64,000 nt of DNA from Rhodococcus phenolicus (GCF_001646785.1 NZ_LRRH01000039.1:34874-98873), one strand, 5' to 3'; positions 1 to 9,359 are shown, numbered from the stretch's first letter. Notes: generated by a model not told the origin, from the letters alone. A program made the numbers and translations.

Positions 1-1569
1 CACCCGGTGGCCGAGCCCGGCCAGGTGTTCGGCGACCGCGACTGCGACGGGCCCGCCGACCGGATCCCACACGAGTATCGTCCGCGGCCCCGCCGGGGGG
101 TGATCCAGAACCCCGCGTGCGGTCGTGTAGCAGGCGGCGTCGGCAGCGACCGGAAAGCCGGGGGGCCGGGGCCGGCTGCCGGTGGCGAGCACGATCGTGT
201 GCGCGGCGGCGTGAGCAGCGTCGAGGTCGGCCTCGGTGACGGTGGCGCCGGCGCGCAGGTCGACCCCGGATTCGCGGCATCGGTCCTCGAGCCAGTCCGC
301 GAGGGCCGCGAGCCGGCCGCGTCCGGCGCCGGCGGCCGCGGTCCGCAGCATGCCGCCGAATCGGTCGCCGCGCTCGCGGACCTGCACGCGGTGCCCGCGG
401 GCGGCGAAGGTGCGCGCCGCCTCGAGACCGGCGGGACCCCCGCCGACGACGAGAACGTTGCCGGACCGGCCCGCAGGCGGGTCGATCTCGGACTCGTGCC
501 CGGCTTCCGGGTTGCCGACACATCCGACCACCGGATTGTGGAAGTCACGGACGAGGCACGCCTGGTTGCACAGCACACACGGTCGCGGCGCCCGTCCGTC
601 ACGCACGGTCGCGACGAGCTCGGGGTCGGCGATCTGCGCCCGGGTCATCTCGACGGCGTCGCAGACCCCGTCGTCGAGCGCCCGCTGCGCATGGCCGGCG
701 TCGACGATGCTGCCCTGCAGCACGACCGGCACGGCTCCGTCGACGGCGACGCGGATGCGGCGGCAGGTGTCCTCGTTGAACCCGGGCTCGGTGTGCGCGT
801 CGGGCCGGTACGCGCCGGGGGTGAACAGGCCGCCGCGCACCACGGTGAGCAGGTCGAGACGCGGTGCCAGCCCGGCCGCGTACCCGGCGGCGAGTTCGGG
901 AGTGATACCGGCCCAGGGCGCGTTCTCGTCGCAGCTCAGCCGGAGCGCGAGGACCCGGCCGGGACCGAGTTCGCCTCGGACGGCGTCGATCACCCGGCGC
1001 AGCAGCAGCGGCCGCTCGGTGCCGTAGCGGTCGGTACGCAGATTGGTCAGCCCGGAGAGGAACTGCCGCAGCAGCGCACCCGGGCCGGCGTCGAGTTCGA
1101 CGCCGTCGACGTCCGCGGCGACCGCGATCGCGGTGGCTCGGCGGAACCCGTCGACCACCGCGTCGATGTCGGCGACGCTCATCTCGGCGGGAAGTTCCCG
1201 CGTCGCCGGGTCCGCTACCCGCGACGGTGCGTGCAGCGGTGATCGGGTCCAGGCACTCGATCCCTGCAACCCGGTGTGACCGAGTCCGGCGAGCACGAGC
1301 GTGCCGTGTGGCCGGCACGCGGTGACCACCTCACTCCAGCCCGCGCCGCACTCCTCGGCCAGCGGCGCCCGCTCGTACGGATGGTCGGCCGGGTGCACCG
1401 ACGCGACCTCGGTGACGACGACACCTGCACCGCCGCGTGCGCGGCGGGCGTAGTAGTCGACGTGGCGCCGCGAGAGTGACCGTCCCGCAGCAAGATTCGT
1501 CTCGTGCGGACCGAAGATCACCCTCGCCGATGCGGTACGTCCGGCGAGGGTGATCGGGTCTGTGAGCAC
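1..1569 (-). CDS. Mycofactocin-system FadH/OYE-family oxidoreductase (3' end beyond window)
   Basis: The frame is open from the GTG at 1569 to the left edge (523 residues), so the C-terminus is missing. The N-terminal part reads as an old-yellow-enzyme FMN barrel (begins VLTDPITLAGR, then FGPHETN). It is followed by a 4Fe-4S cysteine set (C-x2-C-x3-C-x11-C in CVLCNQAC..VVGC) and a Rossmann FAD/NAD fold (VVGGGPAGLEAA). That order is the 2,4-dienoyl-CoA reductase (FadH) architecture. It starts 25 nt after mftD in the same direction, and members of this family accompany mycofactocin loci. The substrate is unknown; a role in reoxidising or using the cofactor is inference. The start is uncertain because the ribosome site is weak. 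Confidence 0.85.
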   Translation of the reverse strand, partial: MLTDPITLAGRTASARVIFGPHETNLAAGRSLSRRHVDYYARRARGGAGVVVTEVASVHPADHPYERAPLAEECGAGWSEVVTACRPHGTLVLAGLGHTGLQGSSAWTRSPLHAPSRVADPATRELPAEMSVADIDAVVDGFRRATAIAVAADVDGVELDAGPGALLRQFLSGLTNLRTDRYGTERPLLLRRVIDAVRGELGPGRVLALRLSCDENAPWAGITPELAAGYAAGLAPRLDLLTVVRGGLFTPGAYRPDAHTEPGFNEDTCRRIRVAVDGAVPVVLQGSIVDAGHAQRALDDGVCDAVEMTRAQIADPELVATVRDGRAPRPCVLCNQACLVRDFHNPVVGCVGNPEAGHESEIDPPAGRSGNVLVVGGGPAGLEAARTFAARGHRVQVRERGDRFGGMLRTAAAGAGRGRLAALADWLEDRCRESGVDLRAGATVTEADLDAAHAAAHTIVLATGSRPRPPGFPVAADAACYTTARGVLDHPPAGPRTILVWDPVGGPVAVAVAEHLAGLGHRV

Positions 1570-1593
1570 GGAGTCTCGTATGTCCGGGCTCGA

Positions 1594-2802
1594 TCAGATG
1601 CCGAGGTCCCGGCGGAACCCGTCCGGCACGAAGACGTCGTCCGGGGTCAGATCGTGGATCGAGTCCTTGCCCAGTCCCACCAGCGCGGAACCGATTCCGC
1701 CGCTGAGGATGTCGAGAACGTTCTCGACACCGGCCTGACCGTTGGCGGCGAGACCCCACAGATAGGCGCGGCCGATGAGCACCGCCCTCGCACCGAGCGC
1801 AAGGGCCTTGACGACATCGCTGCCGCGACGGATACCGCCGTCGAGCAGCACCTCGACGTCCTTGCCGACCGCCTCGACGATCGCCGGGAGCGCCCGGATC
1901 GGGGCGGGCGTGCCGTCGAGGTTGTTGCCGCCGTGGTTGGACACCGAGATCGCGGTGACACCGGCGTCGACTGCCCGCTTGGCGTCGTCGACCCGCATCA
2001 CACCCTTGAGCATGAACGGACCGTCACCCCACTGCTCACGCAGCCACGCGACGTCCTCCCAGGTCGGCAGCGGGGTCCCCATCCATTCTCCGTAGGCACC
2101 GAAGAAGGTGGGTGCCGCGCCACCGGGCGGGGTGAGATTCGGCGTCGTGAGATCCGGCAGACCGAGCGACTTGGCCCACTGCAGCATCCACTTCGGGCGG
2201 GTGATGCCCTCGGGCGCGAACTTGATCATCGCCTCGAGGTTCATCTTCTCCGGGATCGCCGGGCTGCCCCAGTCGCGGCCGTTCGAGAACGACCAGTCCA
2301 GGGTCATGATCAGGCCCTTGGCGCCGGCCGCGCGGGCGCGTTCCATGCGCTGGACGAGCACGTCGCGGCTGCCCACCCAGTACATCTGGAAGAAGGTCTT
2401 GTCGTTGACCGCGGCGACGTCTTCGATGGACTTGCTCGCGAACGACGACAGGCCCATCGCGGTGCCGCGGGCCGCAGCGGCCCGCGCCACGGCGACCTCA
2501 CCGTCGGGGTGCACCGCCTGCACACCGGTCGGCGAGATCATCACCGGCAGAGACACTTCCTGCCCGAGGATGGTCGTGCCCATCTCCCGTTTGCCCGAGA
2601 GCCCGGCGACATGCGGAGCGAACCCGAGCTCACGGAACGCGGCAGTGTTGTCGTCGACGGTCAGGCCCGCTTCGGAGCCGGCGACGAGCGCACCGTAGAC
2701 GGATTTCGGCAGCCGCTTGCGGGCGCGCTGCTGCGCGATCGCGACGGTCTCGAACCAGGGGTCCTGGGCCCACGGGTTCTTCAGCCAGGAAGGCTTGGCC
2801 AT
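1594..2802 (-). CDS. mftD: Pre-mycofactocin synthase MftD
   Basis: A 402-residue FMN-dependent enzyme of the alpha-hydroxy-acid oxidase (LldD) fold. In the known pathway MftD oxidatively deaminates the Val-Tyr-derived heterocycle AHDP to give redox-active premycofactocin. Visible landmarks are SNHGGNNLDG, where true lactate dehydrogenases have SNHGGRQLD, and the phosphate-binding DGGIRRGSDVVKALALGA with GRAYLWGL near the C-terminus. It lies 21 nt downstream of mftC, which places it in the biosynthetic operon. The family substitution in SNHGG plus the mftC neighbour separate it from an ordinary lactate dehydrogenase. Confidence 0.95.
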   Translation of the reverse strand: MAKPSWLKNPWAQDPWFETVAIAQQRARKRLPKSVYGALVAGSEAGLTVDDNTAAFRELGFAPHVAGLSGKREMGTTILGQEVSLPVMISPTGVQAVHPDGEVAVARAAAARGTAMGLSSFASKSIEDVAAVNDKTFFQMYWVGSRDVLVQRMERARAAGAKGLIMTLDWSFSNGRDWGSPAIPEKMNLEAMIKFAPEGITRPKWMLQWAKSLGLPDLTTPNLTPPGGAAPTFFGAYGEWMGTPLPTWEDVAWLREQWGDGPFMLKGVMRVDDAKRAVDAGVTAISVSNHGGNNLDGTPAPIRALPAIVEAVGKDVEVLLDGGIRRGSDVVKALALGARAVLIGRAYLWGLAANGQAGVENVLDILSGGIGSALVGLGKDSIHDLTPDDVFVPDGFRRDLGI

Positions 2803-2823
2803 TGTCTGTGGTCTCCTCGAGAA

Positions 2824-4068
2824 TTACAGTCCTGCGAGCGGGTTCTCGTCGCAGAACTTGGCGGGGGGCTTGGTGAGCAGGGTCAGCGGAACCGGCGCCT
2901 GCGGGGTGCGGCGCTCGGCGCGCTTGCCGGTACGCGAATGGTCGACGCTGGACTGCGGCACGGTTCGATCGGCCTCGAGCGCGGGCTGCCCGTAGCCCTG
3001 AACGCATTCGGGGTCCGGGCCGTCCATCGGCAGGCCGGTGAAGAACTTCGCGGCCATGCAGCCGCCGCGGCACGCGTCGAAGAAGTTGCACGAGCTGCAT
3101 GCGCCGGCGGACTGCGGTTCGCGCAGCTCACGGAACAGGTCGGAATTCTTCCAGACGGAGGCGAACCCGCCGTCGGTGAGGATGTTGCCGGCGTGGAAGT
3201 TCTCGTGGATCGCGAAGGGGCACGCGTAGACATCGCCGACCGGGTCGATCAGGCACACCACGCGGCCGGCGCCGCACAGGTTCAGGCCGGGCAGCGAACC
3301 GGCGCCGCTGTCGGCGCCGAACGCGGACAGGTGGAAGAACGAGTCTCCGGTGAGCACACCCTCGCCGTGCGCGACGAGCCAGTCGTAGAGCTGCCGCTGT
3401 TGTTCGTGGGTGGGATGCAGATCGTCCCACACGTCGACGGCGCGCCCGGACGGGCGCAGTCGCGTGATGCGCAGGGTCGCACCGTATTTGTCGGCGAGAG
3501 CCTTGAACTCGTCGAGCTGGTCGACGTTCTCGCGGGTGACGACGACGGAGATCTTGGCGTCGCGGAACCCCGCCTCGGACAGGTTCTCGAGCGCACGCAC
3601 GGCCATCGCGAACGAGCCGGGGCCGCGGACAGCGTCGTTGACCTCGGCGGTCGCGCCGTCGAGGGAGATCTGCACGTCGACGTAGTCGGAGGCGGCCAGT
3701 CGCGCGGCGACCTTCTTGTCGATACGCACGCCGTTGGTGGAGAACTTCACGCCCACCTGGTGTTCGGTGGCGTAGTCGACCAGTTCCCAGAAGTCCGAGC
3801 GCACGGTGGGTTCGCCGCCGCCGATGTTGACGTAGAAGACCTGCATGCGCTGCAGTTCGTCGATGATCGCCTTGCACTGCTCGGTGGACAGCTCGTTCGG
3901 GTCGCGTTTCCCGGACGAGGACAGGCAGTGCACGCACGACAGGTTGCAGGCGTAGGTCAGTTCCCAGGTCAGGCAGATCGGGGCGTCGAGGCCCTTCTCG
4001 AACTGGTCGACGAGGCGACCCACCTTGGGTGGCGCGGTGGTGACGGGCGGTTCGAGCAACGAAGTCAT
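2824..4068 (-). CDS. mftC: Mycofactocin radical SAM maturase MftC
   Basis: A 414-residue radical SAM/SPASM enzyme that acts on the MftA C-terminus. The known chemistry is oxidative decarboxylation of the terminal Tyr followed by C-C crosslinking to the preceding Val. The SAM-cluster motif C-x3-C-x2-C is CNLSCVHC near residue 42, and GGGEPT follows. The SPASM auxiliary cysteines lie in the last third (CGAGRVVC, YACPF, CSSCNFFDACRGGC). The chain has a Pro/Lys-rich tail of about 50 residues after the SPASM domain. It sits between mftB and mftD. The ATG at 4068 opens the product as MTSLLEPPV. Confidence 0.96.
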   Translation of the reverse strand: MTSLLEPPVTTAPPKVGRLVDQFEKGLDAPICLTWELTYACNLSCVHCLSSSGKRDPNELSTEQCKAIIDELQRMQVFYVNIGGGEPTVRSDFWELVDYATEHQVGVKFSTNGVRIDKKVAARLAASDYVDVQISLDGATAEVNDAVRGPGSFAMAVRALENLSEAGFRDAKISVVVTRENVDQLDEFKALADKYGATLRITRLRPSGRAVDVWDDLHPTHEQQRQLYDWLVAHGEGVLTGDSFFHLSAFGADSGAGSLPGLNLCGAGRVVCLIDPVGDVYACPFAIHENFHAGNILTDGGFASVWKNSDLFRELREPQSAGACSSCNFFDACRGGCMAAKFFTGLPMDGPDPECVQGYGQPALEADRTVPQSSVDHSRTGKRAERRTPQAPVPLTLLTKPPAKFCDENPLAGL

Positions 4069-4099
4069 GGGCTGGTCCTTGCGTGGGCTGGTCCGGGTC

Positions 4100-4399
4100 T
4101 CAAGCGGGGACGATCATGTGGGAGTCGGCCAGCGTGCCCAGGGCATGCAGATAGGGCCGCTCGGCGTTCTCGTCGATCCCGTGGGCGCGCAACGCGTCCC
4201 GCACCGAGTCGTGCTGGTCCAGCGACCGGACGACGTCGACGATCACGGTGTTCTTCAGGAACGACAGCTTGCGGGTGCCGAAGTGGTAGAGCAACGCCCC
4301 GAACGGCTCGGGGCGAAGCGCTACCTGCGGGTGGAGCCGCCACGTGGCGCCCGGATCGAACTGTGCAGTTGCCACGGCGGTGGCTCCGGGTGCGGACAT
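4100..4399 (-). CDS. mftB: Mycofactocin precursor chaperone MftB
   Basis: A 99-residue RiPP recognition element (PqqD-like) that binds the MftA leader and presents it to MftC. The sequence (FDPGATWRLHPQVALRPEPFGALLYHF...) has the WxLHPxVALRPEPFGAL pattern typical of MftB. The ATG at 4399 (MSAPGATAV) is 2 nt after the mftA stop. An in-frame ATG at 4417 inside the mftA coding end would add six residues and cannot be excluded. It is the second gene of the minus-strand operon mftA-B-C-D. Confidence 0.93.
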   Translation of the reverse strand: MSAPGATAVATAQFDPGATWRLHPQVALRPEPFGALLYHFGTRKLSFLKNTVIVDVVRSLDQHDSVRDALRAHGIDENAERPYLHALGTLADSHMIVPA

Positions 4400-4401
4400 G
4401 A

Positions 4402-4497
4402 TCAGTACACGCCGCACATGCCGTCGATGGAGACCTCTTCGACGAGGGACTCCTCGATCAGCTCGGACTCGATCACCGCGTTGTCACGATCGGACAT
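4402..4497 (-). CDS. mftA: Mycofactocin precursor peptide MftA
   Basis: A 31-residue ribosomal peptide, too short for most gene callers. Its C-terminus IDGMCGVY is the diagnostic mycofactocin core: the last two residues, Val-Tyr, become the cofactor. The acidic leader (ESELIEESLVEEV) is the part recognised by MftB. The start ATG at 4497 is preceded by a strong GAGGAGG ribosome site, consistent with a precursor made in excess of its modifying enzymes. It is the first gene of its operon and faces mftR across a 138-nt intergenic region. Confidence 0.97.
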   Translation of the reverse strand: MSDRDNAVIESELIEESLVEEVSIDGMCGVY

Positions 4498-4523
4498 GTT
4501 TCCTCCTCGGTTCTTCACACTGT

Positions 4524-4611
4524 TTCTGCACTCCACCAGGGAGGAGCAGGAGGCCACAGCCGGGGTTGCACTGTGACTCGGTTCACCACTGTAATGGCAT
4601 CGAGTGCAGAA
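4524..4611. promoter_or_regulatory. Candidate MftR operator region between mftA and mftR
   Basis: In the divergent intergenic region a perfect 10-bp inverted repeat, TTCTGCACTC at 4524-4533 and GAGTGCAGAA at 4602-4611, brackets both promoters. A related TTGCACTG lies between them at 4565-4572. TetR regulators often bind such arms, and MftR is known to control mft expression in response to long-chain acyl-CoA. Binding here is inference; the wide spacing would suggest two half-sites or looping. Confidence 0.4.
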
Positions 4612-4635
4612 TGTCATCCATGGATCGAGGGAAAA

Positions 4636-5265
4636 ATGCGTAGCCGCCGGAAACCGTCCGCTCGGACAGGTAGGCGCCCCTCCACAACGAGGGAGGGACT
4701 CAGCGCCGTCGGCATCGAGTTGTTCCGCGAACGCGGATTCGACGAGACCAGCGTCGACGAGATCGCCGAAGCCGCCGGGATCGCCCGGCGCACGTTCTTC
4801 CGGTACTTCCCGTCGAAGAACGCCGTGCCGTGGGGCGACTTCGACGAGCACCTCGCGCACATGCGCGCGCACCTGGCCGAATTTCCGGACGACACTCCAC
4901 TACCCGAGGCCCTGACCTCGGCACTGCTGGACTTCAACACCTTCCCCGAGTCCGAGGCTCAGCGGCACCGGGCCCGGATGGAGCTGATCCTGCGCAATCC
5001 GACACTCCAGGCGTATTCGTCGGTGATGTACCAGGGATGGCGGCAGGTCATCGCCGAGTTCGTCGCGCGCCGCACCGACGCCTCGTCCGACGATCACTTC
5101 CCGCGCACCGTCGGCTATCTCGTACTGGCCGTGGCGGTCTCGGCGTACGAGCAGTGGCTCACCGACGATTCCGCCGAACTCCCCGATCTGCTGGCCTCGG
5201 GGATGCGCACGCTCTACAGTGGGCTCAATCCCCCGGCCGTACCACCGAACGAGGCTGCGTCTTGA
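4636..5265 (+). CDS. mftR: TetR-family regulator of the mycofactocin cluster, MftR
   Basis: A 209-residue TetR protein. The N-terminal helix-turn-helix (GLSAVGIELFRERGFDETSVDEIAEAAGIARRTFFRYFPSKNAVPWGDFDEH, about residues 20-75) has the RRTFFRYFPSKN signature seen in MftR proteins. A poorly conserved ligand domain follows. The ATG at 4636 is chosen over upstream in-frame starts because of GAGGG 5 nt before it and because the product then begins with the usual basic tail. Family work shows repression of mft genes relieved by long-chain acyl-CoA. The stop overlaps the TTG start of mftM (TTGA), so the two are translationally coupled. Confidence 0.9.
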   Translation: MRSRRKPSARTGRRPSTTREGLSAVGIELFRERGFDETSVDEIAEAAGIARRTFFRYFPSKNAVPWGDFDEHLAHMRAHLAEFPDDTPLPEALTSALLDFNTFPESEAQRHRARMELILRNPTLQAYSSVMYQGWRQVIAEFVARRTDASSDDHFPRTVGYLVLAVAVSAYEQWLTDDSAELPDLLASGMRTLYSGLNPPAVPPNEAAS

Positions 5266-6071
5266 CCGTGCTCGATTCCCTCGCCCCCTGCACTCCCGGA
5301 CGCTGGACGCACGACCACGTCACCGTCGAGCGCGTCGACGCCGGACCGTTGACGTTGCGGCGCAACGACGGCCGCCTGCACGTGACGCATTCACTCGGTC
5401 CCGCCGATCTCAGCGAGCGACTCGTCGCCGGCGTCACCGCGTCCATCGAGGACGCCGATTTCGGGCAGGACGAGTTCGAACTGACGATGGTCGGGCTGGT
5501 GCGTTCGACCGTCCCCGACGCACTCGACGCCTGGGTCACCTACTACCGCAACTCGCTGGGCGAACTTCTGGACGGCACAGCGGATTTCGCTCCCATCCAC
5601 GACAAGGCCGAGGAACTGGCGCGCGGTCGCGTACTGGACCTCGGGTCCTGCTTCGGGTTCCTGCCGCTGCGACTGGCCCGTGCGGGCGCAGCGGTGACCG
5701 CCACCGACATCCTCCCGGGCACCATGTCCCTCCTCGACGCCGTCGCCCCTCGCCTGGGCCTGCCGGTCGACACCCTCGTCTGCGACGCCGCGCACGTGCC
5801 GGTTCCCGATCGCAGCGCCGACACCGTCACCGCGATCCACCTGCTCGAGCACGTCGACGACACGATCGGCGACGCGGTGGTCGCCGAGGCGCTGCGCATC
5901 GCGCGGGAGCGGGTGGTGATCGCGGTGCCGTGCGAGGACGAGGCCACCGCGTGCCACGGTCACGTGCGCACCTTCGACCTCGACGCACTGCGACGACTCG
6001 GGGAATCCACGGGCCGCGACTTCGAGGTGTTCGAACATCACGGCGGGTGGCTGGTACTCGACGCATCCTGA
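5262..6071 (+). CDS. mftM: Mycofactocin oligosaccharide methyltransferase MftM
   Basis: A 269-residue SAM-dependent methyltransferase. The Rossmann motif I is VLDLGSCFGFLPLRLA near residue 125, acidic motif II is TATDIL, and AIHLLEHVDD follows as in class I enzymes. In mycobacteria MftM methylates a glucose on the oligoglucose chain of mycofactocin. Identification rests on the fold, the length and the position directly after mftR. Start: TTG at 5262 overlaps the mftR stop and has GAGG 7 nt upstream; the GTG at 5268 is an alternative. It probably forms an operon with mftR and the next gene. Confidence 0.85.
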   Translation: MTVLDSLAPCTPGRWTHDHVTVERVDAGPLTLRRNDGRLHVTHSLGPADLSERLVAGVTASIEDADFGQDEFELTMVGLVRSTVPDALDAWVTYYRNSLGELLDGTADFAPIHDKAEELARGRVLDLGSCFGFLPLRLARAGAAVTATDILPGTMSLLDAVAPRLGLPVDTLVCDAAHVPVPDRSADTVTAIHLLEHVDDTIGDAVVAEALRIARERVVIAVPCEDEATACHGHVRTFDLDALRRLGESTGRDFEVFEHHGGWLVLDAS

Positions 6072-6087
6072 CGAACCGAGGAGAACC

Positions 6088-6720
6088 ATGACCGGTGCCC
6101 CTACGAACGGCAAGGTCGATTTCAAGAAGACCCTGGACACCTACCGGGCCGCTCGCGGCGAGTTCCGGGTCGTGGACGTGCCGGACATGCAGTACCTGAT
6201 GATCGACGGCCACGGCGACCCGAACACCTCGCCGGAGTTCACCGCGGCCGTCGAAGCGTTGTACCCGGTGGCGTACAAGCTGAAGTTCGCGAGCAAGCGG
6301 GATCTCGGGCGCGACTACGTGGTCCCACCCCTGGAAGGGCTGTGGTGGGCGGAGAACATGGAGTCGTTCACCACGGCACGGGACAAGTCGCGGTGGGACT
6401 GGACGATGATGCTCTTCGTGCCGGACTGGATCGGACGCGAGGAGTTCGCCGGTGCCGTCGACCGGGCAGGAGCGAAGAACGGGCCGGCGCGTCTCGGCGA
6501 CGTGCGCCTCGAAACGCTGACCGAGGGCACGTGCGTACAGACACTGCACGTCGGTTCGTTCGACGACGAGACCGCCGTGCTCGAGCGTCTGCACCACGAG
6601 TTCGTCCCCGGCAACGGATTCCGTATGGCGGGTAAGCACCACGAGATCTACTTCAGCGATTTCCGGAAGATCGCGCCGGAGAAGCAGCGCACGATCCTGC
6701 GGCAGCCGGTCGCACGCTGA
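6088..6720 (+). CDS. GyrI-like small-molecule-binding domain protein
   Basis: A 210-residue cytosolic protein of the GyrI-like (SOUL/BacR effector) superfamily, recognised by DVPDMQYLMIDGHGDPN, the GLWWAEN segment and a C-terminal EIYFSDFRKIAPEK. Such domains bind hydrophobic or cationic ligands and in some cases hydrolyse reactive electrophiles. No DNA-binding domain is attached. It starts 17 nt after mftM with a GAGGAG ribosome site, so it is probably co-transcribed with mftR-mftM. Whether it has anything to do with mycofactocin or only shares the transcript cannot be told from sequence. Confidence 0.8.
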   Translation: MTGAPTNGKVDFKKTLDTYRAARGEFRVVDVPDMQYLMIDGHGDPNTSPEFTAAVEALYPVAYKLKFASKRDLGRDYVVPPLEGLWWAENMESFTTARDKSRWDWTMMLFVPDWIGREEFAGAVDRAGAKNGPARLGDVRLETLTEGTCVQTLHVGSFDDETAVLERLHHEFVPGNGFRMAGKHHEIYFSDFRKIAPEKQRTILRQPVAR

Positions 6721-6727
6721 GCTTCCG

Positions 6728-6774
6728 TTCTGTGTGGATTCGTGTCCGCCACGCGAACACGAATCCACACAGAA
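6728..6774. terminator. Bidirectional terminator, 18-bp perfect stem
   Basis: Perfect inverted repeat with arms 6728-6745 and 6757-6774 and an 11-nt loop. It lies in the 75-nt gap between the convergent GyrI-like gene and the ABC permease. The stem is less GC-rich than its surroundings and unusually long. Confidence 0.75.
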
Positions 6775-6795
6775 GACGAACCGTGTTCGGAGCTG

Positions 6796-8457
6796 TCATT
6801 GCACGGAGATGTCGCGGCGACGCAGTGCCGCGACGCCGGCCGCGGCGAGCAGCACCGCCACGACGGTGAGCACGATCAACGGCATTGCGCGCAGGTCGGC
6901 GGCCGGCAGTGCCGGGACGTGGACGAACGGCGACAGATCCATCACCCACTGCGGCAGGTTCAACAGCGGGCCGATCTGGCCGATGAGCACCCACACCGCG
7001 AACAAGGCCCACGCGACGCTCGCCGCGCGCCGGGGAAGGGCGCCGACGCACAGAACCGTCGCGGCGGCCACCAGCAGCACGGCCGGGACGAACGCGAGCG
7101 AGGCCGGGAGCAGATCGCCGAGCGGCCCGCCCGGGTCCCCGATCGCGACACCGTACGGAATCGCAACCGCGACACCGAGAACGATGTGCAGGACCACGAT
7201 TCCGACGACGACCACCGCGACGTGCGAGAGCATCCACCGGATGCGCCCCAACGCGGTCGACAACAGCGGTTCGACGCGGCCCGACGTCTCCTCGCCGTGC
7301 ATGCGCAGCACCGACTGCACCGCATACGCGGCAGTGAAGAACGACATCATCAGGAAGATCACGGCGAAGTAGGCGTCGGTGAGCGCTTCGGCGCCACCGC
7401 CGAGCTGGGTCATCATGTCGGCGACGCCGCCGCCCTCGTCGAGGAAACTGTCCATCTCGTTCGCGACGCTGCCGTAGGTCGCGCCGAGCACGACGATGCC
7501 CAGCGCCCACCACATCAGCGTGGTGCGCTGCATGCGCCACGCGAAGCCGAGTGCGGTCGGCAGGTGCGCCGCCGCGCGGGCCGGCCCGGGACGCGGTTGC
7601 ACGAGCCCGGCACCGTGATCGCGGCGGCCGGTCAGCGCGTAGGCGAGCCACACCGCCGCCACCGCGAATACCGCGAAGATCGCGAACACCCACCACGCGT
7701 CGACGTCGTACGGCCGGACCTGCTGGGCCCAGCCGATCGGGCTCAGCCACGAGGGCCACGCACTGGTGACCCGGATCCCGCTCTCGTCGACGCTGCCGGT
7801 GGTGTCACCGACCGCGCGCAGCAGGAACGACAGGCCGAGCGCGGCCCCCGCGAGCCCGTTCGCGGCGCGGGATCCCTGGGCGACCTGCGCCGTCACCGCC
7901 CCGACCCCGGCGAAGGCGAGGCCCGTGGCACCTGTGGCGGCTCCGAGCGCGACCGAACCGGCGACCGGCAGGCCGAACGCGACGGAGACGACCGCGAGAA
8001 GCACCGCCAGCACGACGTCGGTGGCGAGCGCGACCAGCAGCGCGGCGGTGAGCATGGCCCGGCGCCCGACGACGGCGGCACCGACCAGTTCCGCACGCCC
8101 CGTCTCCTCGTTCTGCCGGGTGTGCCGCACCACCATCATGGAGTTCATCAGTCCGGCCGCGAGGGCCAGGAACAGCAGCGTCTGGGCGGTCACGACCGCT
8201 CCGAGGCTGTCGCCGGACACCAGACCGTTGGTGGCGAGCACCACCGGGGACACTGCGGAACTCGCCGCGATCAGATGCAGATCCGCAGGGGTCGGGTACA
8301 GGTCCTTCAGGCTCCACACCGACACCGCGTACACGAGCACGAACGCCACCAGCCACACCGGCACCTGGACGCGGTCCCGGCGCAGTGCCAGCCGGATCAG
8401 CCGGCCGGTGCCGGCGTAGGCGGGACTCGTGTGCCTGCCGGTCGCAACCGTGGTCAT
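6796..8457 (-). CDS. ABC transporter permease (polyketide-antibiotic exporter type)
   Basis: A 553-residue multispanning membrane protein with roughly a dozen hydrophobic segments, for example [15 protein letters not shown] near the N-terminus and [16 protein letters not shown] near the C-terminus. Two internally similar halves are each introduced by a charged loop. This layout is that of the actinobacterial exporter-of-polyketide-antibiotics permeases. Its ATG overlaps the stop of the ATPase gene (ATGA at 8454-8457), so the two proteins form one exporter. The cargo cannot be inferred. Confidence 0.88.
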   Translation of the reverse strand: MTTVATGRHTSPAYAGTGRLIRLALRRDRVQVPVWLVAFVLVYAVSVWSLKDLYPTPADLHLIAASSAVSPVVLATNGLVSGDSLGAVVTAQTLLFLALAAGLMNSMMVVRHTRQNEETGRAELVGAAVVGRRAMLTAALLVALATDVVLAVLLAVVSVAFGLPVAGSVALGAATGATGLAFAGVGAVTAQVAQGSRAANGLAGAALGLSFLLRAVGDTTGSVDESGIRVTSAWPSWLSPIGWAQQVRPYDVDAWWVFAIFAVFAVAAVWLAYALTGRRDHGAGLVQPRPGPARAAAHLPTALGFAWRMQRTTLMWWALGIVVLGATYGSVANEMDSFLDEGGGVADMMTQLGGGAEALTDAYFAVIFLMMSFFTAAYAVQSVLRMHGEETSGRVEPLLSTALGRIRWMLSHVAVVVVGIVVLHIVLGVAVAIPYGVAIGDPGGPLGDLLPASLAFVPAVLLVAAATVLCVGALPRRAASVAWALFAVWVLIGQIGPLLNLPQWVMDLSPFVHVPALPAADLRAMPLIVLTVVAVLLAAAGVAALRRRDISVQ

Positions 8458-9359
8458 TTCCTGCTCCCGTCCGCCACCTCGTCCCCGTAGTGCCGCAGGA
8501 ACAGCTCCTCCAACGTCGGTGGTGTGCAGGTCAGCGAGGTCAGGTCGAAGTCGAGCAGGCGCCGCAGCACCGCGTCGAGCTGCGCGGTATCGACCTCGCA
8601 GCGCACCCGCAGTCCGTCGATCTCGAGGTCGTGCACGCCCGGGTGCTCACCGAAACCGGCGGCGGAACGGGCGGTCTCGGCCCGGATCGAGGTGCGGGTC
8701 AGGTGCCGGAGTTCGCTCAGCGTTCCCGATTCGACGGTGCGTCCCCGCCGGATGATGGTGACCCGGTCGCACAGGGCCTCCACCTCGGAGAGGGTGTGAC
8801 TGGACAGCAACACCGACCGGCCGTCGGCGACCGCCTCGCGCACGCAGTCCCGGAACACCTCGTCCTTGAGCGGATCCAGCCCGGACGTCGGCTCGTCGAA
8901 GAGGAACAGTTCCACGTCCGAGGCCAGCGCGGCGACGATCGCGACCTTCTGCCGATTTCCCTTCGAGTAGGTCCGGGCCTTCTTGGTGGGATCGAGATCG
9001 AACCGTTCGAGCAGGTCGTCGCGGCGACGTTCGTCGATGCCGCCGCGCAGCCCGGCCAGCAGGTCGATGGCTTCGCCGCCGGTCAGATTCGGCCACAGGT
9101 TCACATCACCCGGCACGTACGCCAGCCGCCGGTGCAGGTCGACGGAGTTGCGCCACGGGTCACCGCCGAGCAGCTCGACCCGCCCCGAATCGGCGCGCAG
9201 CAACCCGAGCAGGATGCGGATGGTGGTGGATTTGCCGGCGCCGTTCGGGCCGAGGAAGCCGTGTACCTCCCCGCGGCGCACCTCGAGGTCGAGTTCGTCG
9301 AGGGCCCGGGTCGGGCCGAACGATTTGACGAGTTCGAACGCGGTGAGTGCCGTCGTCAT
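8454..9359 (-). CDS. ABC transporter ATP-binding protein (exporter)
   Basis: A 301-residue single ABC ATPase. Walker A is [12 protein letters not shown] near residue 40. The signature [11 protein letters not shown] (degenerate LSGGQ) and Walker [14 protein letters not shown] with its catalytic Glu are present. A C-terminal extension of about 80 residues is typical of drug-resistance ATPases of the DrrA type. The ATG at 9359 ([15 protein letters not shown]) is used; the open frame further upstream is low-complexity and lacks family similarity. It pairs with the overlapping permease. Confidence 0.93.
   Translation of the reverse strand: MTTALTAFELVKSFGPTRALDELDLEVRRGEVHGFLGPNGAGKSTTIRILLGLLRADSGRVELLGGDPWRNSVDLHRRLAYVPGDVNLWPNLTGGEAIDLLAGLRGGIDERRRDDLLERFDLDPTKKARTYSKGNRQKVAIVAALASDVELFLFDEPTSGLDPLKDEVFRDCVREAVADGRSVLLSSHTLSEVEALCDRVTIIRRGRTVESGTLSELRHLTRTSIRAETARSAAGFGEHPGVHDLEIDGLRVRCEVDTAQLDAVLRRLLDFDLTSLTCTPPTLEELFLRHYGDEVADGSRK

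Noticed and set aside
1504..4401. 965-codon open frame on the plus strand over mftC and mftD
   Set aside because: Antisense shadow produced by high-GC codon bias; composition is Arg/Gly/Asp-rich with no domain, and the opposite strand has recognised mycofactocin genes.
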